DNA of 64,000 nucleotides from Symbiodinium sp. CCMP2592 (GCA_905221615.1 CAJNDT010000140.1:62001-126000); one strand, 5' to 3'. Counted from the first letter of the stretch, positions 18,762-29,042 are shown. Program-made: numbers and translations. Notes: generated from the sequence alone by a model not told the origin.

Positions 18762-21700
18762 CAGCAAAAGAGTCATGGTGGTACTTCCACGGCGATAGGC
18801 CGTCGGACGAGTGGAATGACGCGGAATGGGCAGAATTCCGTCGTCAGTTCCCGAAGCCCCCAGGGCAAGGCAAGCTCGTCGAAATCGACGAGAGGATCCT
18901 GGCCATCGACGTTGGTGCCATTGGACTCAGCCCCGACACAGGTTTCGGGTGGAACAGGCGCATCGTGTTCCAGGACTTTCCTGATGGTGTGCTGACCGCC
19001 CTATACGAGGTGATGTGCGAGAAGCAGGCGCCAGCGTGCTGGATCGGTCCATATGCACCGAGGCGCTTCTGGGCTGGTGACAAAAATCACCATGAGCTCA
19101 GCGAACGGCACAACATAAAGTGCACTGTGGTCACCCGCCACACAGGCCGTTCGTATAAGCCGACGGGCAAGCTACGGGACATAGATCCCATAGGATATTT
19201 GTTTTCCCATCTGGATCCCTCCGACGGCACCAGTTGGACGTATGAAGGCGCATGCTTTCCGCCGGGGTCAGACTCCGAGAAGTTGCCCACCGAAACCGGT
19301 GGAGCTGAGCAGGCCTGCCCGACGCAGGAGCCGACAGAAGACGGCGCATACGTCGCGCTTTGGGTCTTTCCCTTGGCGTTCGACGCGGCCACGGTGCCCC
19401 ATCAGATCGAGGACACAGATGCCTTGAGTGCCGTGTATATCCCGGGCACAGACCCGCGGGCGTCGCGCATTGCCACCTCTGCCAGCCCGGGCACAGTCCC
19501 GGAGGGTGACGTTTCACCCATGGAGGAGGACGGAGCAGAGCGCGATGCAGCATACATGGCCGTCTGCAGTGGGGAGTGGGTAGGACAAGCCAGCCAGATT
19601 TCTTTTCCAAGCCCTGATCCTCCCGAAGACCTGCCCCACAGTAGCAGCGCAGCCTCTGGGCCCTCAGCCGCTAGCTTAAAGAAGCTTAGCAAGGCCCAGT
19701 CCAAGTACCTCACCTCAAGCCTTACCGAAATGGTAGCGGGAGACGAAGTCTTAAAGGCAATCGTGTACAACGCTGCCATGCGAGAAGCTGATCACCTGAT
19801 TAGATTGCATGAACCCTCGGCACAGGTCCTCGCGAGCGTGATCAACGAGAGGCAGAACGGGCCACCGGGCCTCGTGGTTGCCAGGTTTGAGACTTCCACA
19901 GAGGAGTTGTGTTTGGAGCTTGAGTGTGTAGCCGATACCCTCAACATTCCGATCATATTGGTTACCCCGAACGGCTATCCAATGCTTGAGGACACTGTTA
20001 CCTTGAGGGGAGACATGCATATCTCAGGCATAGGTCCAGAGATTGGAAAGGCTTTGGACCTCTTCCAAGCATGGTCAGAGTCTTACGGGTATATACCCCG
20101 TAGCTATGTTGATACGGATAGTACTGACTTTTGGAACCTTTGTCGTACCATTTCTGAGGAGTACTATATCAACGCATTTAGCCGAACTTGCTTTGTCGGC
20201 GACGCCCAGGACACAGATCCTGAGGACATCAGCGAAGCAGAGCTGGTGCCCGACGCCGAGATGCCTCAGCGAGGTGTCCCCGATGGGGTGGACGATGCCG
20301 GCGGCGCACTGACGCCCGAGGAGAGAGAACGCCTCATTTTGGAACAATTCCCGTTTCCCGGAACTCCGAACACAGAGGCAGAGCGCCGAGCGGCGTGGAG
20401 ATCGTTACCGCAACGAGTCCGGGTAGCTATAAGGCGCCTGCACCGATCGTTTGGCCATCTGCCAAACGCAGTCCTGATACAGGTTCTGAAGCAGGCCCGG
20501 GCGAGCAAAGATTTCATCGCCGCTGCCGGACTTTACAAGTGTAAGGTCTGCCTGGACACAGCCCCAGTGCCTAGGCACCACCCTGTCGCAGGTGATAGCG
20601 TGTTTCCAAAGGAATTCAACCATACGATAGGAATGGATGCGCTAGAGGTCAAGGACTTCTACGGAAATCGCTATACTGCTGTCAATATAGTTGACATGGG
20701 AACCAGTTTCCAGCAAGTTGTGCTCGTGAAATCTGGGGGTGGTAACCCAAGTGCCCGCCAGTGTGTGAAATGCCTGATTGACAGGTGGATCAGCTGGGCT
20801 GGACATCCCAAAGTCATAACCACTGACAGAGGGACGCACTTCAGGGGAGAATTTTCAGAGTATTTGGCACAGCATGGTATAATCCATAAGAACGCCCCTC
20901 TCGAGAGTCCGCAGACTATTGGAAAGGTCGAACGCCATGGTGGACTTGCTAAGGCCATCATTAGAAAAGTCGCGCAGGAGACTCAGCCCTCGAATATCGA
21001 GGAGATGGAGGCGGTCGTTACCGAGAGTGTTACTACTAAGAACGAGCTTAGTAGGCACCAAGGGTTTAGCCCAGCACAACACGTGTTGGGAAAGCAGCCT
21101 CGAACACCGGGTTCCGTGCTAGATGAATCCGAAAGTCTTGGTACATTGTTCACCAAGTATGATGAGACGAGTGTATACTACATTCGGCACAGAGCACGGC
21201 AGGAAGCCAAAAAGGCCTTTGTTCATTTAGAGACTTCCCGCAAGGTGGCCAAAGCGTTACAGCGTAATGCAGCTCCTCTAGACACTGATTATAAGGTTGG
21301 TGATTTAGTTATCTACCGTCGGGACAACGTCCCTGGCAGCCCAGGAGTCGTATGGTCCACGGTTAGCCGCGTCATAGGACGTGAGGCAGAGAATGCGTAC
21401 TGGGTATTACACGAGAATATCCCTGTACTTGTGAACGCTAGGAAGATGCGCCCAGCTGATGAAATCGAAGTTGCAGCGCACCGCGTTTTGGCAGGTGAAC
21501 CAGTGCTTCCGGAAGCCATCGTACATGGGCCGGAACAAAGGTTCCAGGATGAGCGCGTAGCGGATCCGGTCACAGCACCAGCGACGCCACGTCCAGTGGC
21601 TGCAGCTGCCCCGCTTACACCGGCAGTCGCGCACGATGTGCCTATGCCAGCACCATCGACGCCAGCGATGATGCCCGGCACACCGATGCCAGCGCCATCT

Positions 21701-24700
21701 ACCCCTGCAAGGTTTCGCGCCAAAGATAAGACGGGCGAAACCGCCCGGTCGCGATCGCCAGTAGGAGGCCGTGATGACGCACTAGTTGCGGAAGAGCTTG
21801 ATCAAGTAGAGATCATGGCAAAAGGCCTGATAGATGCTCAGGGTTTTTCTCCAGATGAGTGTCTGGCCCTCCTTCGCGCTTATGACCGCGACCGACGCGA
21901 GGCGTACACGCGCCCGCTCCTAGATGACGGAGATCCCGGGAGCATAGCCCTCGCGGTGGGAGTATATCGGCACGGTGGTCTTGTTGGTGTCTCTGGACCA
22001 ACGCGCGAGAGACCGTCGTTCGCCATGTACCTCAACCACTACCTCTTGCATCACAGTATGCAAGCCGGTCACCATCTTCCACAGTGGAGTAGCGTTCAGC
22101 TTACCAACAGAGGCGCAGAGGCCCATAGAGACCTAGCGAACACTCCTGGCTCGTATAACTACACTATAGGTGTGGGCGAGTATCGTGGAGGCGGCCTATG
22201 GGTGGAAGAAGCCACGGGTACAACTCCCGTGCGTATTCAAAATACGACAATGTATGGCACCGTCCATGATACTAAGAACAAGGTTCTTAAGTTTCGCCCG
22301 AAGGACGTGCACATGGTCGCACCGTTTGTAGGAGAAAGATACAGTCTCTCCGCATACACGGTGAGTGACCTCGGTAAGTTGTCTAAAGATGACATACAGC
22401 TTTTGTCGGATCTAGGCTACCCCATATATAGGGATGCGCCCAACACCTTTGGCAGGAAAGGCGATGGGATATACACCATGGGTCACTCTGATCTTCCCAT
22501 CGAGACGTTCCTAGAGCGCATCCACGAGTACGGGATTAAGGAAATCGTAGATTGCAGAAGCCACCCGTACAGCGTTCGGCATCCACAATACAATTGTGAT
22601 GAGCTTTCTGCCACATGCTTTGCAAAAGGGGTTGTGTACAGTCACGCTCCCGAGTTAGGCAACAGGAATCGGGGCGGGATTGAAGCCAACCAGCAAACAG
22701 ACCAAGGGCTCTGTACGATCGCTAGAATAGTTAGCGAGGCTCACGATGACTTTCACCGAATACTTCTGTTGTGTTCGGAGGCCAGTTGGCGGCGATGCCA
22801 TCGGCGAAATATCGCCCAGCACATATGGCTCGAGCATTCGAAACTTGCGGAGCACATACGTGCTAACGGACTGCCAGAAGCCCATCCGTGTCACTACATT
22901 CCTGAGGAAGACGACGGACTGGCAGCAGCATCGCACACAGCTGCGATTGGCACGACAGTGCCAGCAGTTGAGCCCTCGGATAGTCGAGAGGCGGAATCCA
23001 AGGCCTTTGCTCTCACCCCTGATGGGGAAGACGCCTTCGGCTCTAATGTCGATGTTGGCTACATGGCCTCGCTCCTGGATTACCATAAGGCCCCTGTAGA
23101 GGTACAGCTGGGGCTGGATGCTGCCATGAAGACTGAATGGCAGAAGTACACTGAATTCAACGCAGTGGTCCCTTGCACAGACAAGGAGTTTAAGGAGCTT
23201 ACAAAGGCTGGCCACGTGTGTATCCCCACCAAATGGGTTCTTACCGATAAGAATGAACACCTAAAGGGGACAGCAGCATACACTCCCAAGTGGAAAGCAC
23301 GCTTGGTCGCATGTGGAAACTTCGAGCATATCTCGAATGAGGAGGATATCAGGGCAGACAGCCCCACGGCCGAGCCGGAAGGTATAGCCCTTCTGTGTTC
23401 ATGGGCGGTTTCGTTGGCCCTGCGGCTCAAAGCAGCCGATATAACGAACGCATACTTCCAAGGGAAACCCCTTGAGCGCCTCCTCATTCTTCGGGTTCCC
23501 AAACACCCTAAGGGTGTGCCCGATGCAGAGATTCAGCGAGCCGGGTATATGATTGCCCGAGTACCCGTGTACGGCACCACCGACGCGGGTCGGAACCTTT
23601 ACCTCCGTATAAAGGAGAGTTGCCGAGAATTTGGCTTAAATGCCTCGCAAATTCTGTCAGCCCTGTACTATATTACAGGAGAAGGTGGTCGTTTGTGCGC
23701 TTGCTTGTGCACCCACGTGGATGATTTCCTGTGGGCTGCTACCGCCGAAGGCGAGCCGGCTATCCAGAATCTGCTGGATAAGTTTAAGATCGGTCGCATA
23801 GAGACTGAGAAGTTCCGTTTCTGCGGACGCGAGTATGTGCAAAGCGCCGATGGGACCATCAGTATAAACTGTAGGGACAACACGCGTGCAATTCGCCCGA
23901 TCGATATACATAAATCTGAAAAGGGCACGACTCCAGTCTCGGAGGGCCAGCGCACAGCGCTGAGATCCGTCATAGGATCGCTGGCTTGGGTGGCCCGCGC
24001 CACGAGACCTGATCTTGCCTATAGGGTGAATGCCCTGCAGCAGCGTGTTACGACAGCCACGGTGGATACGCTCCGTGAAGCAAACCGCGTAGTAGCACTG
24101 GCGTTAGGAGATGCGGATAGGCCGATCACGTACAGCGCTAAGTTACCCTGGAATACAGGGGAGCTGGCGGTCGTCACGTTTTGCGACGCCTCCTTTGCAG
24201 GAGAGGCGAACCATAAGTCGCAGAGAGGCCGTTTCCACTATCTCACTTCCGCACAGTCGGCGGTGGACAAGAACGCGCCAACGCATGAGATGCACCTCAT
24301 TTCGTTCTCCTCGTCCACCATGAAACGGGTTTGTCGCGCCACACTGCAGTGTGAGGCTTACTCGTTGCAACATGCCATAGAGCATGGAGACCGCATTCGA
24401 GCAGCAGTACTCGAAGTACTCGGCAAACTGCCCCGGTCACAGAACTGGGAAGAAGTCGCCAAGAGATCGATGTTCCACCTGCAGTATACGGACTGCAGGT
24501 CCCTTTCGGATCACTTGACAGCGTCGATTCCAAAGTCCTGCGAGGATAAACGCCTTGCCATAGAGATGTCCGGACTTCGCCAAGGACTCTGGGAAGAGGA
24601 CGAGCTAACGCACGTCCTGTACCATCCCTGTGGCGATGAGTTGAGATGGATACCGACGCATTTACAACTTGCGGATTGTCTCACTAAGAGTATGAAACCG

Positions 24701-24808
24701 CTTTTGATCAATCACAGCATTGATCGCAATCTCGTTCAGGTACTCGATGTGCCCGCGCAAGCCGCACAGAATACCGAGAGTACCGAAAGCACTCCGCTTC
24801 ACGATTGA
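18758..24808 (+). CDS. pol: Copia pol polyprotein: integrase, oxygenase-like, DUF488-like, RT, RNase H
   Basis: The first ATG of the frame is 18,758, although the frame is open from 18,509. Numbering from that ATG (2016 aa): the integrase zinc finger has H562/H567 and C595/C598, and the catalytic triad is D627, D690, E725 (35-residue last spacing). A Pro/Ala linker with PMPAPSTPA repeats follows. Residues about 1065-1205 resemble a 2-oxoglutarate/Fe(II) dioxygenase fold (H1123-x-D1125, H1185, R1194, GGGLWVEEA). Residues about 1235-1365 resemble DUF488 (IYTMGHS, IVDCRSHP, LLCSEAS..CHRR). The RT has motif A ADITNAYFQG (D1561) and HVDD (D1655-D1656) in place of YVDD. RNase H has D1810, E1866, D1912, D1973. 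The first 500 residues are not recognised. All catalytic residues that I can place are intact. It ends 141 bp before the 3' LTR. Confidence 0.92.
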   Translation: MTAKESWWYFHGDRPSDEWNDAEWAEFRRQFPKPPGQGKLVEIDERILAIDVGAIGLSPDTGFGWNRRIVFQDFPDGVLTALYEVMCEKQAPACWIGPYAPRRFWAGDKNHHELSERHNIKCTVVTRHTGRSYKPTGKLRDIDPIGYLFSHLDPSDGTSWTYEGACFPPGSDSEKLPTETGGAEQACPTQEPTEDGAYVALWVFPLAFDAATVPHQIEDTDALSAVYIPGTDPRASRIATSASPGTVPEGDVSPMEEDGAERDAAYMAVCSGEWVGQASQISFPSPDPPEDLPHSSSAASGPSAASLKKLSKAQSKYLTSSLTEMVAGDEVLKAIVYNAAMREADHLIRLHEPSAQVLASVINERQNGPPGLVVARFETSTEELCLELECVADTLNIPIILVTPNGYPMLEDTVTLRGDMHISGIGPEIGKALDLFQAWSESYGYIPRSYVDTDSTDFWNLCRTISEEYYINAFSRTCFVGDAQDTDPEDISEAELVPDAEMPQRGVPDGVDDAGGALTPEERERLILEQFPFPGTPNTEAERRAAWRSLPQRVRVAIRRLHRSFGHLPNAVLIQVLKQARASKDFIAAAGLYKCKVCLDTAPVPRHHPVAGDSVFPKEFNHTIGMDALEVKDFYGNRYTAVNIVDMGTSFQQVVLVKSGGGNPSARQCVKCLIDRWISWAGHPKVITTDRGTHFRGEFSEYLAQHGIIHKNAPLESPQTIGKVERHGGLAKAIIRKVAQETQPSNIEEMEAVVTESVTTKNELSRHQGFSPAQHVLGKQPRTPGSVLDESESLGTLFTKYDETSVYYIRHRARQEAKKAFVHLETSRKVAKALQRNAAPLDTDYKVGDLVIYRRDNVPGSPGVVWSTVSRVIGREAENAYWVLHENIPVLVNARKMRPADEIEVAAHRVLAGEPVLPEAIVHGPEQRFQDERVADPVTAPATPRPVAAAAPLTPAVAHDVPMPAPSTPAMMPGTPMPAPSTPARFRAKDKTGETARSRSPVGGRDDALVAEELDQVEIMAKGLIDAQGFSPDECLALLRAYDRDRREAYTRPLLDDGDPGSIALAVGVYRHGGLVGVSGPTRERPSFAMYLNHYLLHHSMQAGHHLPQWSSVQLTNRGAEAHRDLANTPGSYNYTIGVGEYRGGGLWVEEATGTTPVRIQNTTMYGTVHDTKNKVLKFRPKDVHMVAPFVGERYSLSAYTVSDLGKLSKDDIQLLSDLGYPIYRDAPNTFGRKGDGIYTMGHSDLPIETFLERIHEYGIKEIVDCRSHPYSVRHPQYNCDELSATCFAKGVVYSHAPELGNRNRGGIEANQQTDQGLCTIARIVSEAHDDFHRILLLCSEASWRRCHRRNIAQHIWLEHSKLAEHIRANGLPEAHPCHYIPEEDDGLAAASHTAAIGTTVPAVEPSDSREAESKAFALTPDGEDAFGSNVDVGYMASLLDYHKAPVEVQLGLDAAMKTEWQKYTEFNAVVPCTDKEFKELTKAGHVCIPTKWVLTDKNEHLKGTAAYTPKWKARLVACGNFEHISNEEDIRADSPTAEPEGIALLCSWAVSLALRLKAADITNAYFQGKPLERLLILRVPKHPKGVPDAEIQRAGYMIARVPVYGTTDAGRNLYLRIKESCREFGLNASQILSALYYITGEGGRLCACLCTHVDDFLWAATAEGEPAIQNLLDKFKIGRIETEKFRFCGREYVQSADGTISINCRDNTRAIRPIDIHKSEKGTTPVSEGQRTALRSVIGSLAWVARATRPDLAYRVNALQQRVTTATVDTLREANRVVALALGDADRPITYSAKLPWNTGELAVVTFCDASFAGEANHKSQRGRFHYLTSAQSAVDKNAPTHEMHLISFSSSTMKRVCRATLQCEAYSLQHAIEHGDRIRAAVLEVLGKLPRSQNWEEVAKRSMFHLQYTDCRSLSDHLTASIPKSCEDKRLAIEMSGLRQGLWEEDELTHVLYHPCGDELRWIPTHLQLADCLTKSMKPLLINHSIDRNLVQVLDVPAQAAQNTESTESTPLHD

Positions 24809-24949
24809 GGAACTCAGCCTAGAGCCTTGAGTCGCCGCACTCGGCTCGGTTGACTGCGCAAGCTCCCGGTATAATCCGGTGAAGTAGGCTTGGCCCAAAG
24901 CGGCCAAAATTCGAGCATGATTCGGACGTCACACTACAGATAAGACGGG
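24809..24949 (+). other. Copia 3' untranslated segment
   Basis: Noncoding stretch between the pol stop and the 3' LTR. The bases just before the LTR, AGATAAGACGGG, are mostly purines and may serve as a weak polypurine tract. Confidence 0.55.
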
Positions 24950-25114
24950 TGTGAAATTTCCCTGTCTTGAAGCGCCGTGTTGACATGTCCTCATGCGAGC
25001 GTAGTTTTTGTGTTAGTTCTGAACGCACCCTGTACGACAGACGTCTTGGGCTCAGACCAAAAAGTGTGCTCGTTTGTGTGGTTGGACACTCACTAATCCA
25101 GTTCCTGCTTCAAA
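24950..25114 (+). repeat. 3' LTR of copia element
   Basis: 165 bp that match the 5' LTR at all but one position. Followed by ACCCT, identical to the 5 bases before the 5' LTR. Confidence 0.93.
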
Positions 25115-25349
25115 ACCCTAAAAACCTAAGAACTCATATACTAACGCTTTTGGGCCCAAAGACCATACTCTAGGGTTTAGGGGTTTAGGGTTTAGGGTTA
25201 TAACGCTGTTGGGCTATTTTGATCCCCAGGGACAGTTCAGTGGAATGCTTCATGGCAGGCCGTATAACCGCGAGAGATTCAATCCTACACGACGGTCTGA
25301 ATACAAAACTCCTGGTGAGATCCCAACCCAAAAGCGTGAGCTTGTGTGT

Positions 25350-25467
25350 GTGAGTGTGTGTATATATGTATATATGTGTGTGTGTGTGTGTATGTATATA
25401 GACAAGATATACATAAAGCATAGAAGTGTAAATATACAGAGATATATATATATATATATATATATCC

Positions 25468-25514
<47 letters not shown>
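25350..25514 (+). repeat. Compound microsatellite (TG)n-(AT)n-(AG)n-(AC)n
   Basis: Four dinucleotide types follow one another: TG/TATG, AT, a run of about 22 AG units, and a short AC run. Open frames across it are repeat artefacts. Confidence 0.92.
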
Positions 25515-25518
<4 letters not shown>

Positions 25519-25584
25519 ACACACACCAAAAACAGTAATTACTTCCTTACGCGGGGTTGTTACAGTTCTGATCTCTGGTTCTCG

Positions 25585-25866
25585 TTGTATGGCGCGGGGA
25601 GGTGGCAAACCTTAGAGGTTTGCTGGCAAGCCAAGCGCAGCAGCTGCAGGCTGCGATTGGCGAGCTTGCGGCCGGCAGCGCCTACCGATCAACAGCTTCT
25701 GCAAGCCCTCAGCGGAGTGGCCCAGTCCCAGCGGGCTGCTCTGTACGAGGCCGCGTTAGCCCTGACAGAGCCAGGGAACGTTGTCGCCAACGCCGCCGAC
25801 GCCGCAGAGCTGGCGGGGTGGACAAGGGCCGCCGGCGGCGGCACGGACGAGAACGCAGTTGCGTGA
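25585..25866 (+). pseudogene. Frameshifted coding fragment of unknown type
   Basis: The first third reads well in one frame (LLASQAQQLQAAIGELAAGS, from about 25,620) and the rest in the next (PTDQQLLQALSGVAQSQRAA to GTDENAVA, stop 25,864-25,866). The joined translation is Ala/Gln-rich and helix-like and is GC-rich unlike its flanks, which suggests a broken gene piece or exon. I recognise no family. Confidence 0.35.
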
Positions 25867-26027
25867 TTTGACCACTGGCTACAGTCGAGGCCCAAACAAC
25901 ATCAGGGTCTTGGGGTACGGCTTTAGGGGTTTCGGGTTTAGGGTTTGGGGATTTGCCCCGCTTTCTGTGTCATAGGTTCAGGGTATATTCCACTATAGTT
26001 ACTCTAAGGATTACAAAGGGAAGAGTA

Positions 26028-26309
26028 CTACAACTCATTCAGGCCTCGATGTTCTACGATAGCTTTCTTACCAGCAACCCGAACTAGAACAAACCTCTGC
26101 CAACGTGCGGGCACCTGCTGAACCTCATTGCGGAATGAAGCAGTATGCTCAGATCTGTAAATCCTTACGGTGCAGGAGTTGATGACCCACACTTCAGCAG
26201 CGACTAATTCCCCAATCTTGGTATCACTAAGACTTGTGAAAGGGTGTATCCTCATTGCCACAAGGTTGCGGGAGAACCTAGCCTGAAAACGCGATACGGG
26301 TTCAGGCAC
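26028..26309 (-). CDS. Small hypothetical open frame (93 aa)
   Basis: The reverse-strand frame has a balanced, protein-like composition (segments VSRFQARFSRNLVAMRIHPF and RWQRFVLVRVAGKKAIVEHR) and is not part of a visible repeat. No family recognised. It could be a chance frame or an exon. Confidence 0.25.
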   Translation of the reverse strand: MPEPVSRFQARFSRNLVAMRIHPFTSLSDTKIGELVAAEVWVINSCTVRIYRSEHTASFRNEVQQVPARWQRFVLVRVAGKKAIVEHRGLNEL

Positions 26310-26518
26310 TTAGATAACAGGGGACCTACTACTGGTTTGCAAGTAGAGCGGCAAATTTTCAAGCATTGGAAATAGACCGACGTAGAACCGTACCCCTACT
26401 AATGTAGGGGCCTTACCAGAACTTTACACCATAAACAACCCCAAATCTTAAACCGTAGCTCTATCATCTGTAAAGCACCCTGTGCGATGTAGAGGCCCAC
26501 CAGCAAGGAACAAGCCCA

Positions 26519-26632
26519 GACCCTAAACCCTAAACGCTAAACCCCTAAACCCTAAACCAGCGCAAACCCTCGACCCAATTTCCAAGGCCAAAACCTCTCA
26601 AATTTCGGAGTTGCCTGGCCCTAAACCCTAAA
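26519..26632 (-). repeat. Short CCCTAAA runs
   Basis: Several CCCTAAA/CCCCTAAA units (reverse-strand TTTAGGG), interrupted by other sequence. Confidence 0.55.
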
Positions 26633-26705
26633 CCGGTTTTAAGTATGGGCCCCTACTATGGCCCCTAGCCCTTCTAGGGGGATGCTAAGGATCCTAAAGG
26701 GTATG

Positions 26706-26803
26706 AGGTATGTCAAAATTAGGGTCCTGTTTCGCGTACCCTAAATATTGAGTGCTGTACTATATTGAGGACCCAAAACGGACCAGAATTATGACAACCA
26801 CCC
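26706..26803. repeat. MITE family A, copy 6
   Basis: Right end ATTATGACAACCACCC; the left end is degraded to TATGTCAAAATTAGGGTCC. The core is in the opposite orientation to copy 3. Confidence 0.68.
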
Positions 26804-27194
26804 ATGTAGTAGGCATATAAGGATCCCAGGGTTAAGGGCCCACACTAGGGGCCCATGGTTTCAACCTTAGATTAGTTCTTCTAAATCACATCCAGCCGTT
26901 CGCAACCGCCGGAAAAAGGGGAACATCAAGTCTTAGACAATTACCAATATTATTGCGGGGTCCCTTGACATGATTATAGGGCTTAGGTTTAGGGTTTAGG
27001 TTTAGGGTTTAGGTTAGGTTTTACAGTATAATGTACCCCAAAACCCTATTCTGAGTTAGCACTTAAGGCCCCTCAGCACCTTAACTGAGGGGCTGAGTAG
27101 GTAATCTTTAAACTTTTGGGGCTCTTATGATCCTACCATAATTAAAAGTTTAACTTCTTTTGGGCTAGGATACTCAGCCACTAGGTTAATTGGA

Positions 27195-27329
27195 GGCTTC
27201 CGAAACTGGGGGTTCCTATTCTAGTACCTTAAATAGCAGGATCTTCATTGTAAGGAACTCTGAACAGCAGATTCCTTAATATTCAGGTCCTCAAATAAGG
27301 TACGCCGTATTTTAGGAAACTCCCAACTG
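27195..27329. repeat. MITE family F, copy 4
   Basis: Left end GGCTTCCGAAACTGGGGG, right end GTATTTTAGGAAACTCCC, with an extra internal segment around GAACAGCAGATTCC. Confidence 0.55.
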
Positions 27330-28050
27330 GGACTATAGGTACACGTAACTGTTGTTGCCCCGCTTGTAGCGTCAGCGACTTATTCAACTGACCAGCTGAG
27401 CAAGGGGATTGATACTTCCACAGAACTATTTACTAGGTAGGCCTTTGGGACATTTTATATTTTCCCTTATTGGGCTTAATAGGACCCTATTTACGAATAT
27501 TTTTCAGAGGCTTTAAAGGGCCAACCTAGTTTAGCGTTACCACACTTACGACCCTCTAAAAATCATTTGACCCTCTAAGTCAGGAAGATGGGACGTAGGC
27601 ACAGCGTTTGCAGGTTGTCCTGCCATCCTTACAGGAAGCCGAGGACTCCGTCTACGTGCAAGCGAGGGGCATAAGGGTTCTTCAATAATTACGTACACGA
27701 TTTTGACCCTAACTAGCCTAAACCCTAAACCCCAAACTAACTAGTAAGCAAGCAGGAAGGGTTGCGCCAGTGCTGCAAGGTTTTTTGCTTCTGTCATGGT
27801 TAAAACGCGGCTTCTGGATTTAGGGCTTCAGGGTTTTAAGTCTGGAGGTTAGAGCTTCATGCCTCACGGTCAGCATTTCAATATTCAGGTCTCGGGTTTA
27901 GGACGAGCTTAAGGCTCGCGGATAGGGCTTTGGACTAGAACCCCCCCCAAAAAAAATCGCAGCAATATATTCGTGTGTTCAGGGCTCCTTTTTGCAAGGG
28001 CGCAGGACTCTTTTGGCCTATTTGGAGAACTGCCCCCCATAGGATGCTCT
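27330..28050. other. Stretch without a recognised feature
   Basis: Short CCCTAAACCC pieces and one decayed inverted pair near 27,410-27,530; no coding frame of note. Confidence 0.35.
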
Positions 28051-28059
28051 CAACCCCCC

Positions 28060-28290
28060 TAAAGTGAAATCGTCTTGGCTTTCGTCTTCTTGTCTGTTGG
28101 AGGAGACGTGGCAATTCTATTTGATATTATTTGCCTAAGGTTCAGTTCTATTTCATTTTCTGTTTTTGCTTTTTTAACCCTTCTACAGCGAACTCGTGTG
28201 GCTTTCTCCTTCTTGTCTGTCGTAGAAGACGTTTCAATCTTTCTCATGTTCTTTTCTTCGCTTGTAACCGTCGCCATAGAGGAACCCTCG
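28060..28290 (-). repeat. Diverged pair related to the 46-kb repeat cluster
   Basis: Two copies of a segment like GGCTTTCTCCTTCTTGTCTG, with GAAGACGTTTCAATCTTTCT nearby, resemble the reverse complement of the GTCTTCACCGACAGGCAAAA unit in the 45.9-47.5 kb cluster. The match is partial and judged by eye. Confidence 0.4.
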
Positions 28291-28640
28291 GAGCCTTTTA
28301 AAGTGAAGCCCTAAAGGCACTGTATCCCCGTAACACGAATACGTGCGGGCCTGGGCTCGCCTTTGGGTTCGACCTGTGTTCAGGGGCCCAAAAAAGCACA
28401 TAAGCACAAGCATTTGATAGGGATATCCCTACCTTATTGGTCTTCATTAAAAGGGGGTCTATATCGGATATCCCTATCCCTATTTTTGCTTACGTGCTGT
28501 TTTGGGGCCCTAGTGTTCGAACCTGGGTTTAGATCTCGAAAGGAACTTAGAGGGTCGGGGGACTTACTAAGCAGTCATTTTTATGGATCCTTAAGGGACT
28601 CCTTCAAGGGATCTATAGGGCTTTAGGGTTTAGGGGTTAC

Positions 28641-28770
28641 TTGAGGGTCGGGGGACTTACTAAGTAGCGGTTTTAGAGAGGTCTAAAGTACCATTACCCC
28701 AACTAGGATGTCTTTTAGGGTACTTATAACTCTACTTATTACCCACTTACTAAGTCTTCGGACCCTCTAA
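28641..28770. repeat. MITE family B, copy 2
   Basis: Starts CTTGAGGGTCGGGGGACTTA, ends AAGTCTTCGGACCCTCTAAG. A truncated left end of the same family lies just upstream at about 28,553-28,580. Confidence 0.7.
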
Positions 28771-28865
28771 GAACCAACCCTCCTCCCCCATATAGAACCC
28801 TTAGAGATCCCGAAAACGAACCCCTTAATCAACCTCTTAAATGTGTATGTCCCATGATCCTTTCA

Positions 28866-28975
28866 GTACTTGGAGGGTCGGGGGACTTGGTAATAAGTAG
28901 AGCTATAAGTATCCCACAAGGGATCCGAATTGGGGGTTATTTTACTTCTATCTCTCTAAGTCCCGTAGCCCCCCT
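28866..28975. repeat. MITE family B, decayed copy 3
   Basis: The left end CTTGGAGGGTCGGGGGACTT is intact; the right arm is reduced to AAGTCCCGTAGCCCCC. Confidence 0.6.
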
Positions 28976-29042
28976 GGTAGATGCCCTGTCAATCCCCTTA
29001 TAGATCCCTTTAAGGATCCGTCGAGTCCCCTAAACCCTAAAC

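Larger units (their letters stand above)
12809..25114 (+). mobile_element. Complete Ty1/copia LTR retrotransposon, 12.3 kb
   Basis: Two 165-bp direct repeats bound the element and are flanked by the same 5 bases, ACCCT, at 12,804-12,808 and 25,115-25,119. Inside, in order, are a primer-binding-like site, gag, zinc knuckle, aspartic protease, coiled coil, integrase, reverse transcriptase and RNase H. Integrase before RT is the Ty1/copia (Pseudoviridae) order. At 12.3 kb it is more than twice the usual copia length. The extra length is accessory domains. LTR identity is 164/165 by eye, so insertion was recent. ACCCT also occurs in telomere-like repeats, so the duplication alone is weak evidence, but LTRs and coding order are decisive. 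Confidence 0.95.

Noticed and set aside
13094..24808. Ty3/gypsy or retroviral identity for the LTR element
   Set aside because: Integrase precedes RT and RNase H, the copia order; no envelope-like frame follows RNase H.
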